From CTSOIL-112 sp049291875 (GTDB lineage Bacteria; Pseudomonadota; Gammaproteobacteria; Burkholderiales; Burkholderiaceae), in assembly GCA_049291875.1 (NCBI GenBank), contig JBATQE010000011.1, forward strand, positions 5,273 to 69,272: DNA of 64,000 nucleotides, in the 5' to 3' direction. The translations under genes and the position numbers were made by a program. The first letter of the stretch is position 1, and the number at the start of each line of letters is the position of its first letter. This document shows, one piece after another, positions 15,389 to 23,337 of the stretch. The notes under the pieces were generated by a model. The model did no database searches. It had not been told where the DNA came from and was given only the letters and a program-made list of their open reading frames with translations.

Positions 15389-16789
15389 ATGTACATCACC
15401 GAAAACGCACACATCGCCGACATCACATTGGCCGACTGGGGTCGCAAAGAACTCAACATTGCCGAAACCGAAATGCCGGGTCTGATGGCGTTGCGCAGCG
15501 AGTACGGCACAAGCCAACCACTCAAAGGCGCACGCATCGCCGGTTCATTGCACATGACCATTCAGACCGCCGCGCTGATCGAGACTTTACAAGCCCTCGG
15601 CGCCGAAGTACGCTGGGTGTCGTGCAATATTTTCTCGACCCAAGATCACGCCGCCGCCGCGATTGTTGCCAAAGGCACGCCGGTATTCGCCTACAAAGGC
15701 GAATCATTGGAGGACTACTGGGCGTTCACCCACAAAATCTTCGACTGGGGCAATGGTTCGTATGCCAACATGATTCTCGATGACGGTGGCGACGCCACCA
15801 TGCTGCTAATCCTCGGTGCGAAAGCGGAAAAAGACCTGAGCGTCTTGGACAACCCGACCTCGCACGAAGAAACCATTTTGTTCGCCGCGATTCGTGCGCA
15901 ACTGAAAATCGATCCAACGTGGTATTCAACCCGTTTGGCCAGCATCAAGGGCGTCACCGAAGAAACCACCACAGGCGTGAAGCGTCTGTACCAAATGCAA
16001 AAAGACGGCGTTTTGCCGTTCCCAGCGATCAACGTCAACGATTCCGTCACCAAATCCAAATTTGATAATCTGTACGGCTGCCGCGAATCCTTGGTAGATG
16101 GTATCAAGCGCGCAACCGATGTGATGATCGCGGGCAAAATCGCGCTGGTGTGCGGCTACGGCGATGTGGGTAAAGGCTCGGCGCAATCCTTGCGTGGCCT
16201 CGGTGCGACCGTGATGATCACCGAAATTGACCCGATTTGCGCCCTGCAAGCGGCGATGGAAGGCTACCGCGTGGTGACCTTGGACGACGTGGTCGGTCAA
16301 GTCGACATTTTTGTCACCACCACAGGCAACAAAGACATCATCACCGCCGCGCACATGGCGAAAATGCGTGACCAGGCCATCGTCTGCAACATCGGTCATT
16401 TTGACAACGAAATCGACGTCGCGGGCATCAAAGATTTGACTTGGGAAAACATCAAACCACAGGTAGATCACATCGTGTTCCCGGATGGCAAACGCATCAT
16501 TTTATTGGCCGAAGGTCGCCTGATTAACCTCGGCTGCGCCACCGGACATCCGTCGTTCGTGATGAGCAACTCATTCACCAATCAGACTTTGGCGCAAATC
16601 GAGCTGTTCCAACACGGGGAAAAATACAACAATGAAGTCTATGTTTTGCCCAAACATCTGGATGAGAAAGTCGCACGCTTGCACTTGGAGCGCATCGGTG
16701 CGAAACTAACCGTGCTGACGCCGGAGCAGGCGGACTACATTGGCGTGAAGGTTGAAGGGCCGTATAAACCGGATCACTACCGCTACTAA
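15389..16789 (+). CDS. ahcY: Adenosylhomocysteinase (SAH hydrolase)
   Basis: A 466-residue NAD-dependent enzyme that reversibly splits S-adenosylhomocysteine into adenosine and homocysteine, relieving product inhibition of methyltransferases. Visible motifs are GCNIFSTQ-like SCNIFSTQDHAAAA, NVNDSVTKSKFDNLYGCRESL with the substrate Lys/Asp, and the NAD site VCGYGDVGKGSAQ; the C-terminus KPDHYRY is diagnostic. I chose ATG 15389, with GGAG seven bases before; another ATG four codons upstream has none. Controlled by the SAH riboswitch just upstream, and grouped with metF, which supplies methyl groups for remethylating homocysteine. Confidence 0.98.
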   Translation: MYITENAHIADITLADWGRKELNIAETEMPGLMALRSEYGTSQPLKGARIAGSLHMTIQTAALIETLQALGAEVRWVSCNIFSTQDHAAAAIVAKGTPVFAYKGESLEDYWAFTHKIFDWGNGSYANMILDDGGDATMLLILGAKAEKDLSVLDNPTSHEETILFAAIRAQLKIDPTWYSTRLASIKGVTEETTTGVKRLYQMQKDGVLPFPAINVNDSVTKSKFDNLYGCRESLVDGIKRATDVMIAGKIALVCGYGDVGKGSAQSLRGLGATVMITEIDPICALQAAMEGYRVVTLDDVVGQVDIFVTTTGNKDIITAAHMAKMRDQAIVCNIGHFDNEIDVAGIKDLTWENIKPQVDHIVFPDGKRIILLAEGRLINLGCATGHPSFVMSNSFTNQTLAQIELFQHGEKYNNEVYVLPKHLDEKVARLHLERIGAKLTVLTPEQADYIGVKVEGPYKPDHYRY

Positions 16790-16822
16790 TTTTAAGCACC
16801 AAACCGCATCACCATACGGCGT

Positions 16823-16885
16823 TGCAGAGCGATTTTGATTTCCTCGTGTACTTCGTGTACACGTCGTCACCAAAACCACTCTGCA
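16823..16885. repeat. TGCAGAG hairpin repeat
   Basis: Inverted arms TGCAGAGCGATTTTG and CAAAACCACTCTGCA, with an inner GTGTAC-ttc-GTGTAC palindromic centre, form a 63-bp imperfect stem between ahcY and the holin-like gene. It would be transcribed within the ahcY group and may act as a processing or attenuation hairpin. No clear T-run follows. Confidence 0.6.
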
Positions 16886-16996
16886 CCTTGTCTGGTTTCG
16901 CATTTTGGGCTTAAAAAAGCTCAACATCAATATCTCGGTTATCGCTTTTCGCAATTTTTAAGCGGAATTTCACTCACCTAACACAGGAGAAAACTC

Positions 16997-17356
16997 ATGG
17001 CTCGTTGGTTGATTCATTGGGCAATTGCCACGGTTGCATTGTTGACCTTACCCTATTTATTCAATGGCGTGCACATTGACCAAGGCATGACCGCCTTGAT
17101 CGCCGCTTTGATTTTGGGTTTGATCAATACATTCATCAAGCCGGTGGTGAGTCTTCTCACCCTGCCGTTGCAAATCCTCACACTCGGCATCGTGACGCTG
17201 TTGATCAACGCGGGGCTTCTGTATTTGGTCAGCAATATTGTCAAAGGCTTTACCATTGACACCTTTGGCACAGCGTTTTGGGCGGCGATTGTCTACAGCT
17301 TGATCACATGGGCGTCCAGCTCATTGCTCCTGCCCAATCAAGCACCGAAGCCATAA
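16997..17356 (+). CDS. Small four-helix membrane protein, phage-holin-4 (PF04020) family
   Basis: A 119-residue protein with four predicted membrane helices and the family sequence ALILGLINTFIKPVVSLLTLPLQ-like block around residues 33-57, then LTLGIVTLLINAGLLYLV. Despite the name, these are chromosomal proteins of unknown role, not phage lysis proteins; no prophage genes surround it. It recurs between ahcY and metF in Burkholderiales, so it belongs to this operon. ACAGGAG precedes ATG 16997. Confidence 0.85.
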   Translation: MARWLIHWAIATVALLTLPYLFNGVHIDQGMTALIAALILGLINTFIKPVVSLLTLPLQILTLGIVTLLINAGLLYLVSNIVKGFTIDTFGTAFWAAIVYSLITWASSSLLLPNQAPKP

Positions 17357-17361
17357 TTTCT

Positions 17362-18180
17362 ATGCCGCGTTTGGATCAGGTTCTCGTCACGCAAGGTTTG
17401 GCCGACTCGCGCGCGCATGCGCAGCGCCTGATCGGTGACGCGCGCGTGCGCTGGCACAATGGCCGCGAGTGGCAAACGCTGAAAAAAGCGGCGTACGAAT
17501 TGGACGACACCGCTTTGCTTGAACTCATCCCGTCGGACACGGACAAATACGTCTCGCGCGCGGGCATGAAGCTCGCCGGTGCGCTGGCGCACACGCAGCT
17601 GTCCGTCACGGGTTTGAACGCTTTGGATTTGGGTACGAGTACCGGCGGCTTTGCCGACTGTTTGCTACAAAGCGGCGCGGCGCACGTCGTTGGCATTGAC
17701 GTGGGGCACGACCAGCTACACACACGTTTACAGACAGAGTCGCGCTTGACCTTGTTTGAAAATCTCAATGCACGGCATTTGGATGCCGAGACCTTGGCGG
17801 AGCGCTGGGACGATTGGGCGAATGACACGGGTGTGTGTGATCGCACGCCGATCACGCATCATTTTGATCTGGCGGTGGCGGATTTATCCTTCATTTCACT
17901 GACCAAAATTCTACCGATTTTTGCACCGAATGAGTTCAGCTTGCTCAAACCCAACGGCCACATCCTGATGCTGGTCAAACCGCAGTTTGAATTAGACGCC
18001 GAGGCGCTGTCCAAAGCAGGCATCGTCAAAGACCCCACGCGTTACAGCGAAGTACAGAGCAACATCATCCAAGCCTGCCTCGCACAACATTTGACCGTAT
18101 TAGACTACTTTGAAAGCCCGATCACCGGCACCGACGGCAACCGCGAATTTTTCGTATTCGCACAGTTCCAACCCGATTAA
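17362..18180 (+). CDS. tlyA: TlyA family rRNA 2'-O-methyltransferase/putative hemolysin
   Basis: A 272-residue protein with an N-terminal S4 RNA-binding domain (RLDQVLVTQGLADSRAHAQR) and an FtsJ-like methyltransferase domain starting at YVSRAGMKLAGAL. The SAM-binding loop is ALDLGTSTGGFADCLL and a later motif is LAVADLSFISL. TlyA in mycobacteria 2'-O-methylates 16S and 23S rRNA; bacterial relatives were once called hemolysins. A SAM-using enzyme fits the SAH/methionine-cycle neighbourhood. The start is ATG 17362, just after the holin-like stop; an upstream in-frame ATG lies inside that gene. Confidence 0.9.
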   Translation: MPRLDQVLVTQGLADSRAHAQRLIGDARVRWHNGREWQTLKKAAYELDDTALLELIPSDTDKYVSRAGMKLAGALAHTQLSVTGLNALDLGTSTGGFADCLLQSGAAHVVGIDVGHDQLHTRLQTESRLTLFENLNARHLDAETLAERWDDWANDTGVCDRTPITHHFDLAVADLSFISLTKILPIFAPNEFSLLKPNGHILMLVKPQFELDAEALSKAGIVKDPTRYSEVQSNIIQACLAQHLTVLDYFESPITGTDGNREFFVFAQFQPD

Positions 18181-18204
18181 ACCCCTTATATTTAAAGAGA
18201 CAAC

Positions 18205-19032
18205 ATGAGCATCTCCATCCCCGTATCCTTTGAATTCTTCCCACCGAAAACACCGGAAGGCGAAGAAAAACTCCTGCACACCGTAGCCGAGCTCGCGCCG
18301 CACGCGCCCGAATTTTTCTCCGTCACCTACGGCGCAGGCGGCTCCACGCAAGAAGGCACCTTCAACGCCGTAGCCAACATCCGTGCGCAAGGCCATCAAG
18401 CCGCACCGCATCTATCCTGCGTCGGCGCCACACGCAGCAAAGTCACCGAGATTTTGGACGGACTCAAAGCGCAAGGCGTCAACCGCATCGTTGCGCTACG
18501 CGGCGACCTACCATCGGGCATGGGCGGCATGGGCGAATTGAACCACGCCTCCGATCTGGTCAAACTCATTCGTGAACACAGTGGCGAACATTTTCAAATC
18601 GTCGTCGCCGCCTACCCCGAATACCATCCGCAAGCGCGTACCCCGCAGGACGACCTCAAACACTTCGTCAACAAAATGCACGCCGGCGCGAATATGGCCG
18701 TCACCCAATACTTCTACAATGCCGACGCCTACGCCCGCTTCGTTGAGGACGTGCGCAAAGCCGGGGTCAATGCGCCGATCGTACCGGGCATCATGCCCAT
18801 CACCAATTACAGCCGTCTGGCGCGCTTTTCCGAAACCTGCGGCGCGGAAATTCCACGCTGGATTTTGCTCAAGCTCGCCAGTTTTGGCGATGACAAAGCC
18901 AGTATTCAAGCCTTCGGCGAAGAAGTCGTCGCGCAACTGTGTGAACGCCTGATCCAACTCGGCGCACCAAGTATGCACTTTTACACGCTCAACCAGTCCG
19001 CACCGACGTTGGCGGTGTTGAAACACTTATAA
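18205..19032 (+). CDS. metF: 5,10-Methylenetetrahydrofolate reductase
   Basis: A 275-residue FAD-containing TIM barrel that reduces methylene-THF to methyl-THF, the methyl donor for methionine synthesis. The N-terminal SFEFFPPKTPEGEEKL with the catalytic Glu, SVTYGAGGST, ALRGDLP and the FAD/folate segment ANMAVTQYFYNADAY are all present, as is the PGIMPI motif. Length is slightly short of E. coli MetF (296) but typical for betaproteobacteria. It closes the ahcY-holin-tlyA-metF group, linking SAH removal with homocysteine remethylation. AAAGAGA precedes ATG 18205. Confidence 0.97.
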   Translation: MSISIPVSFEFFPPKTPEGEEKLLHTVAELAPHAPEFFSVTYGAGGSTQEGTFNAVANIRAQGHQAAPHLSCVGATRSKVTEILDGLKAQGVNRIVALRGDLPSGMGGMGELNHASDLVKLIREHSGEHFQIVVAAYPEYHPQARTPQDDLKHFVNKMHAGANMAVTQYFYNADAYARFVEDVRKAGVNAPIVPGIMPITNYSRLARFSETCGAEIPRWILLKLASFGDDKASIQAFGEEVVAQLCERLIQLGAPSMHFYTLNQSAPTLAVLKHL

Positions 19033-19146
19033 TGGATATTGAAAACCACTCCAATCTATTCAACCATTTGTAGTATTTAGCGGATGAATAAAACCAATAA
19101 CTCAAGCGTATGAGCGATGATTGATTTTTATTTTTAACGTTTATAT

Positions 19147-19914
19147 ATGTCGACCATATCCATTATCACCCCAACCAAGCACCGCGAGGCGTTTTTCCCA
19201 CGAATCGCAGCTTGTGTTCTATCGCAATCGATTGATTGGGAGTGGTTGATTTATGACGACAGTCCGCAAGCCAGTGCGTTTTTACTTGAGCTGTCGCAAA
19301 CAGACCCGAGAGTTCGATATCGACATGAGCCCAATGGCTTGGCCAGTTTGGGACAAAAACGCAATGAATTAATCGCTCAAGCAAGAGGAACATTTATCGC
19401 GCATTTTGATGATGACGATTATTATGCGCCAAACTATCTCGAACAAATGTTACGTACCATTCAGCTTGAACAAGCAGACTTTGTCAAACTGGCCTCATTC
19501 TATATATTGACTCCGGGCAATGGTTTTTTTGGCTATATTGACCTCAGAGAGCAAACCGGCTGGCATTTCACGTTGGATGGAAATCATATTGGTATAGAGC
19601 AAATGACTGAACAACGTCGCTTGGGCGATGACTTCGTTTTGTTTTATGGATTTTCCTGTGTTTATCGTAAATCTGTTTGGAGCAAATCCCCATTTGCGGA
19701 TATGAATCTGCGCGAGGATGCACAATTTGCGGCTGACGCGATTCGCAATAATGCCAAACTATTGGTGTTAGATGGTTCGGATATAGCGTGTTTACACACC
19801 ATTCATCCTGACTCAACTTCTCGTTGTTTCGCTTCATATCGTTTACCGCTATTTTTATTGCCCAAACTATTTCCTGACCCCAACGCATACAGCTTTCCCT
19901 CATTAACGCTGTAG
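19147..19914 (+). CDS. Glycosyltransferase family 2 protein
   Basis: A 255-residue GT-A-fold glycosyltransferase. SIITPTKHREAFFPRIAACVLSQ gives the nucleotide-sugar N-terminal strand and AHFDDDDYYAPNYLE the metal-binding DxD motif; a later FVLFYGFSCVYRKSVW and LREDAQFAADA match the acceptor half. There is no membrane segment, so it is cytoplasmic or peripheral. Sugar and acceptor are unknown. Codon use is visibly richer in A and T than metF and miaA on either side, and no polysaccharide genes adjoin, suggesting acquisition by transfer. Confidence 0.85.
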   Translation: MSTISIITPTKHREAFFPRIAACVLSQSIDWEWLIYDDSPQASAFLLELSQTDPRVRYRHEPNGLASLGQKRNELIAQARGTFIAHFDDDDYYAPNYLEQMLRTIQLEQADFVKLASFYILTPGNGFFGYIDLREQTGWHFTLDGNHIGIEQMTEQRRLGDDFVLFYGFSCVYRKSVWSKSPFADMNLREDAQFAADAIRNNAKLLVLDGSDIACLHTIHPDSTSRCFASYRLPLFLLPKLFPDPNAYSFPSLTL

Positions 19915-20021
19915 ATGCAAATGGCGATTTATGCCGAATTTACTGCCACGCCCAAAGGTCTATTCGCAGCCAAACAGATATTTGCCAAACGCGGCTCATC
20001 CTAACAGACAGATTAAGCCCA

Positions 20022-20951
20022 ATGATCGCTACAAAGCCTCCGCTACCTATCGCTCTTTTCATCCTCGGTCCAACCGCTTCGGGTAAAACCGCGCTCGCGC
20101 TGGCTTTGGCGCAACAGCGGCCAATCGAGATCATCAGCGTGGACTCGGCGCTGGTGTATCGGGGCATGGACATTGGCACGGCGAAACCCTCGCGCGCGGA
20201 GCAAGCGATTTGCCCGCACCATCTGATCGACATCATTGAGCCGACCGAGGCGTACAGCGCAGCGCAGTTTGCGGCGGATGCGCAGCGTCTGATTCATGAA
20301 ATCCATGCGCGCGGACGTTTGCCGGTATTGGTTGGCGGGACGATGCTGTATGTCAAAGCGCTGCTGGAGCCATTGACCGAATTGCCCGAATCAGACGCAC
20401 AGATTCGCGCGCAGATTGATGCGCAGGCAGCAGATTTGGGTTGGCCTGCCATGCATGCACAATTGGCGCAAATTGACCCCATCACTGCGGCGCGAATCGA
20501 GCCGAATGATGCGCAGCGTATCAACCGCGCCTTGGAAATTTTCCGCATTTCAGGCAAACCGATGGCACAGTGGTTGGCGGAGGATACCACCACGCATGAG
20601 TTGTCATTCAAACCAATTTTGACTGCGCTGATTCCTGAGCCACGCGCGATTTTGCACGAGCGTATCAATCAACGCTTTGTCACCATGCTGAACGAAGGAT
20701 TTTTAGACGAGATGCGAACCTTGCGCACGCGTGGCGATCTGCATTTGGGCTTGCCGTCGATGCGTTGCGTCGGCTACCGTCAGGCGTGGGAGCACTTGGA
20801 TGGCGCGTATGGATATGATGAACTGATTGAAAAAGGTCAAGCGGCGACGCGCCAATTGGCGAAACGGCAAATGACGTGGATACGTGGGATGCCGCAGATT
20901 CAAGTATACTCAAATGCAGACGCGATTTTGGATGCCATCCAGCGTCAGTAA
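20022..20951 (+). CDS. miaA: tRNA dimethylallyltransferase
   Basis: A 309-residue enzyme that transfers dimethylallyl from DMAPP to A37 of tRNAs reading UNN codons. The P-loop is ILGPTASGKTALALAL, followed by the conserved VDSALVYRGMDIGTAKPS and HHLIDIIEPTEAYSAAQF; the C-terminal LPSMRCVGYRQAW and ATRQLAKRQMTW blocks are typical. It uses an isoprenoid made by the same pathway as dxs and ispA earlier in the window. In many proteobacteria mutL lies upstream and hfq downstream; neither is adjacent here. Confidence 0.97.
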   Translation: MIATKPPLPIALFILGPTASGKTALALALAQQRPIEIISVDSALVYRGMDIGTAKPSRAEQAICPHHLIDIIEPTEAYSAAQFAADAQRLIHEIHARGRLPVLVGGTMLYVKALLEPLTELPESDAQIRAQIDAQAADLGWPAMHAQLAQIDPITAARIEPNDAQRINRALEIFRISGKPMAQWLAEDTTTHELSFKPILTALIPEPRAILHERINQRFVTMLNEGFLDEMRTLRTRGDLHLGLPSMRCVGYRQAWEHLDGAYGYDELIEKGQAATRQLAKRQMTWIRGMPQIQVYSNADAILDAIQRQ

Positions 20952-20993
20952 CCGCAGCGCCTCATTTGATTGGCCGAGTTTAAAGGAGACACC

Positions 20994-21587
20994 GTGAATC
21001 AGCCCCATCCACAGCACTTTTCTTTATTGGCCGGATTACGTCACTATCTGCCAGACGCTTCAACAGAGACCATGCATGAGCTGAGCTCGTGCTTTTCTGT
21101 ACAAACCTATTCAAAAGACGCCCCTTTATTACGCCAAGGTGTTGTGTGGCAAACTGTAGGTCTCATCGAAGAGGGTGTCATTCGGATGTCATTCTTGCGC
21201 GATGATGGTCAAGAGTTCAACAAAAATTTTTATGGCGCCAATACGTTGATTGCGCCTCTAACCCCAGCAATGTGCTCGGAGCCTTCACTGTTTGGCATTC
21301 ATTGCGTTACGCCTACTCGTATTTGGCAATGTTCGTATGCTCAATGGCTGGACACACTGAACGGTCAGTCCACACATTTGTGGTCAAATTTACAATTGGC
21401 TTTGTTACAAAAACTGATTACCAGTAAATTGCAACGCGAATACGATTTACTCACCCTGAGCGGTCAACAACGCTATGAAATTTTTACACAGCGGTTCCCG
21501 AATACCGCTCATGACATCCCACTCAAGCATTTGGCGAGTTATTTAGGCATCACCAATGTATCGCTATCGCGTATCCGAACGAACTGA
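20994..21587 (+). CDS. Crp/Fnr family transcriptional regulator
   Basis: A 197-residue protein with an N-terminal cyclic-nucleotide-binding-like barrel (SKDAPLLRQGVVWQTVGLIEEGVIRMSF) and a C-terminal helix-turn-helix around PLKHLASYLGITNVSLSRIR. No Fnr-type cysteine cluster and no clear cAMP-binding residues are visible, so the ligand is unknown; this branch resembles small Bacteroidetes-style Crp regulators. The start is GTG 20994 because AAAGGAG lies six bases before it. It precedes a palindrome and a frameshifted DUF6544-like gene that may be its target. Confidence 0.85.
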   Translation: MNQPHPQHFSLLAGLRHYLPDASTETMHELSSCFSVQTYSKDAPLLRQGVVWQTVGLIEEGVIRMSFLRDDGQEFNKNFYGANTLIAPLTPAMCSEPSLFGIHCVTPTRIWQCSYAQWLDTLNGQSTHLWSNLQLALLQKLITSKLQREYDLLTLSGQQRYEIFTQRFPNTAHDIPLKHLASYLGITNVSLSRIRTN

Positions 21588-21659
21588 GTAAAGCACAGTC
21601 GTAAATATACCGTTTTGGCTGAAATTATGGCTGTTGGAGACATTCGGTGGTTTTGTGCG

Positions 21660-21677
21660 CATTAACATTTGTTAATG
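21660..21677. promoter_or_regulatory. Probable operator for the Crp/Fnr-type regulator
   Basis: CATTAAC-attt-GTTAATG is a perfect 7+4+7 inverted repeat, the spacing typical of Crp/Fnr-family half-sites, about 60 bp upstream of the DUF6544-like start and 73 bp after the regulator gene. Confidence 0.5.
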
Positions 21678-21736
21678 ACAAACGATCATCAGCCATCAAT
21701 AATGCCCTCGTTATTTCACTTGATAATGAGGACATC

Positions 21737-22581
21737 ATGAAAAAACGCACCCTATTGGGCATGATCATTGCCAGTATTACAGTCATACCCGTGATTGCGA
21801 TCAGCAATGGCATACGAAAAACCAACGCTGAAATTACGCAACACACCCACGATGTGCGCCATGCGGCGAACACAGCCAAACTGAATCAGCCCAGCGCAGA
21901 CAGTCTCTCTAAACTTCCGTCACCGGTGCAACGCTATTTTCAATTTGTTTTTCGTCACGGCATTCCTGATTACACAACCATGCAGATGCAGATGAGTGGG
22001 CAATTTCGACGTCCGCAAAAAACCGAATTAACCCCACGACGGCCAAGCAAACGGCCGCCATTCATGTACCCGGTTTGGTTTTTTCAGCCAACACACCGAT
22101 AGTCCCGCTGGTTTGGGCCACCGCATACGATGCCTATGTCAATGGTCGCATGCAAATGAAAGCAAAAATTTTATCAACCTTTAGCGTCGTTGACGAACAA
22201 TCCAGCCCTGAGCTAGACCGAGTGTCCTTGCGACGCTGGCTTTTGGAATCTGCTTTATACCCCATGGCGCTCCTACCCAGCGAACAAATCCAGTGGGAAG
22301 CGATTGACGATCAACGAGCACGAGTAACCGCACACTGGAATCAAATGTCTGTCAGCATGATAGCCACCTTTGCTCCCTCTGGTGAGTTGACACAGATGAT
22401 CGCCACCGAAGAGGGCGACCTCTCAACCGCCTATCATGGCTCTGGCGAACTGGTCGAACGCTCGGACTACCAAAACGTCCAAGGCATCATGATCCCCATG
22501 AAATTTTCCATCGCTCGGGTTCATGCCAATCAAGTCTTACCGTTTTGGGTAGGGCAGATTGAGCAGATACAATTTGAGTAA
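21737..22581 (+). pseudogene. DUF6544-like membrane-anchored protein, frameshifted
   Basis: Two overlapping frames together encode one protein. The first starts at ATG 21737 (GAGG before it) with a signal anchor MKKRTLLGMIIASITV and LPSPVQRYFQFVF, then leaves frame. The second continues in a shifted frame with AAIHVPGLVFSANTPIVPLV, DAYVNGRMQMKAKIL and ALYPMALLPSEQIQWEAIDD to TAA at 22581. Both halves match the DUF6544 pattern. The shift lies around 22014-22045, near an A6 run and a CCCC run. Either a real mutation or a sequencing error would explain it; function is unknown. Confidence 0.8.
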
Positions 22582-22652
22582 ACATCAATGTGATTGTCCC
22601 AGCCGCACTATCACACCTCAATTAACCGCTTTTTGTTCACAAGGATACCCGC

Positions 22653-23270
22653 ATGATTTCTATCGAATTTATCATCACCGCTTTGATGATCTGTTTAATT
22701 CCCGGTACTGGCGTACTTTTCACCATATCCACAGCATTAAAACAGGGACACTCCGCAATCGTGTTTGCTGCGCTGGGTTGTACTTTAGGTATCGTACCCC
22801 ACCTCTTGGCGACCATTTTTGGTTTAGCGGTGTTAATGCATTCCAGCGCTGTCGCATTTCATACGCTCAAGCTCATTGGGGTGGTGTATTTGTTTTACCT
22901 TGCATGGCTCACATGGCGAGACACCGAGCAATGGGATGCCGACTCCCATGCCGCCTCTGAGTCGGGTATACGATTAATCATCAAGGCCTTATTACTTAAT
23001 CTTTTTAATCCGAAACTCACTTTATTCTTTTTGGCGTTCCTACCCCAATTTGTGCATGAGAATGCCCCGTACTCTGCACTCGTGCAATTACTCTTACTCA
23101 GCGCGATATTTATGGCTCTGACATTCATCACCTTTATGCTGTACGGCTTAATGGCAAATACCATACGTGCAGGAGTACTCAAATCGCCCCGGACACAACA
23201 AATATTAAGGCGATTGTTTGCATTGTCCTTCGTCGGACTCGGCGTCCATTTAGCACGACAAGAAGCCTAA
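22653..23270 (+). CDS. LysE/RhtB family exporter
   Basis: A 205-residue inner-membrane protein with six predicted helices. The family start MISIEFIITALMICLIPGTGVLFTI and the conserved NLFNPKLTLFFLAFLPQF mid-helix motif are clear. Members export amino acids such as lysine, homoserine or threonine; cargo is unknown. ACAAGGA precedes ATG 22653. It may share a transcript with the DUF6544-like gene 71 bp upstream and ends at a bidirectional terminator shared with the livK-like gene. Confidence 0.9.
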   Translation: MISIEFIITALMICLIPGTGVLFTISTALKQGHSAIVFAALGCTLGIVPHLLATIFGLAVLMHSSAVAFHTLKLIGVVYLFYLAWLTWRDTEQWDADSHAASESGIRLIIKALLLNLFNPKLTLFFLAFLPQFVHENAPYSALVQLLLLSAIFMALTFITFMLYGLMANTIRAGVLKSPRTQQILRRLFALSFVGLGVHLARQEA

Positions 23271-23277
23271 CTCAAAC

Positions 23278-23306
23278 AAAAAATCCCAGACGAACTGGGA
23301 TTTTTT
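23278..23306. terminator. Bidirectional terminator between lysE and livK-like genes
   Basis: AAAAAATCCCAG-acgaa-CTGGGATTTTTT: a 7-bp GC stem with A and T runs on both sides. It serves the convergent exporter and substrate-binding genes. Confidence 0.92.
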
Positions 23307-23337
23307 GCTCTATTTCAAAAACAGATCAGGGAATCAA

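Noticed and set aside
16997..17356. The phage-holin-family gene as a sign of a prophage
   Set aside because: No phage genes are near; the family is chromosomal in Burkholderiales and is fixed beside ahcY.
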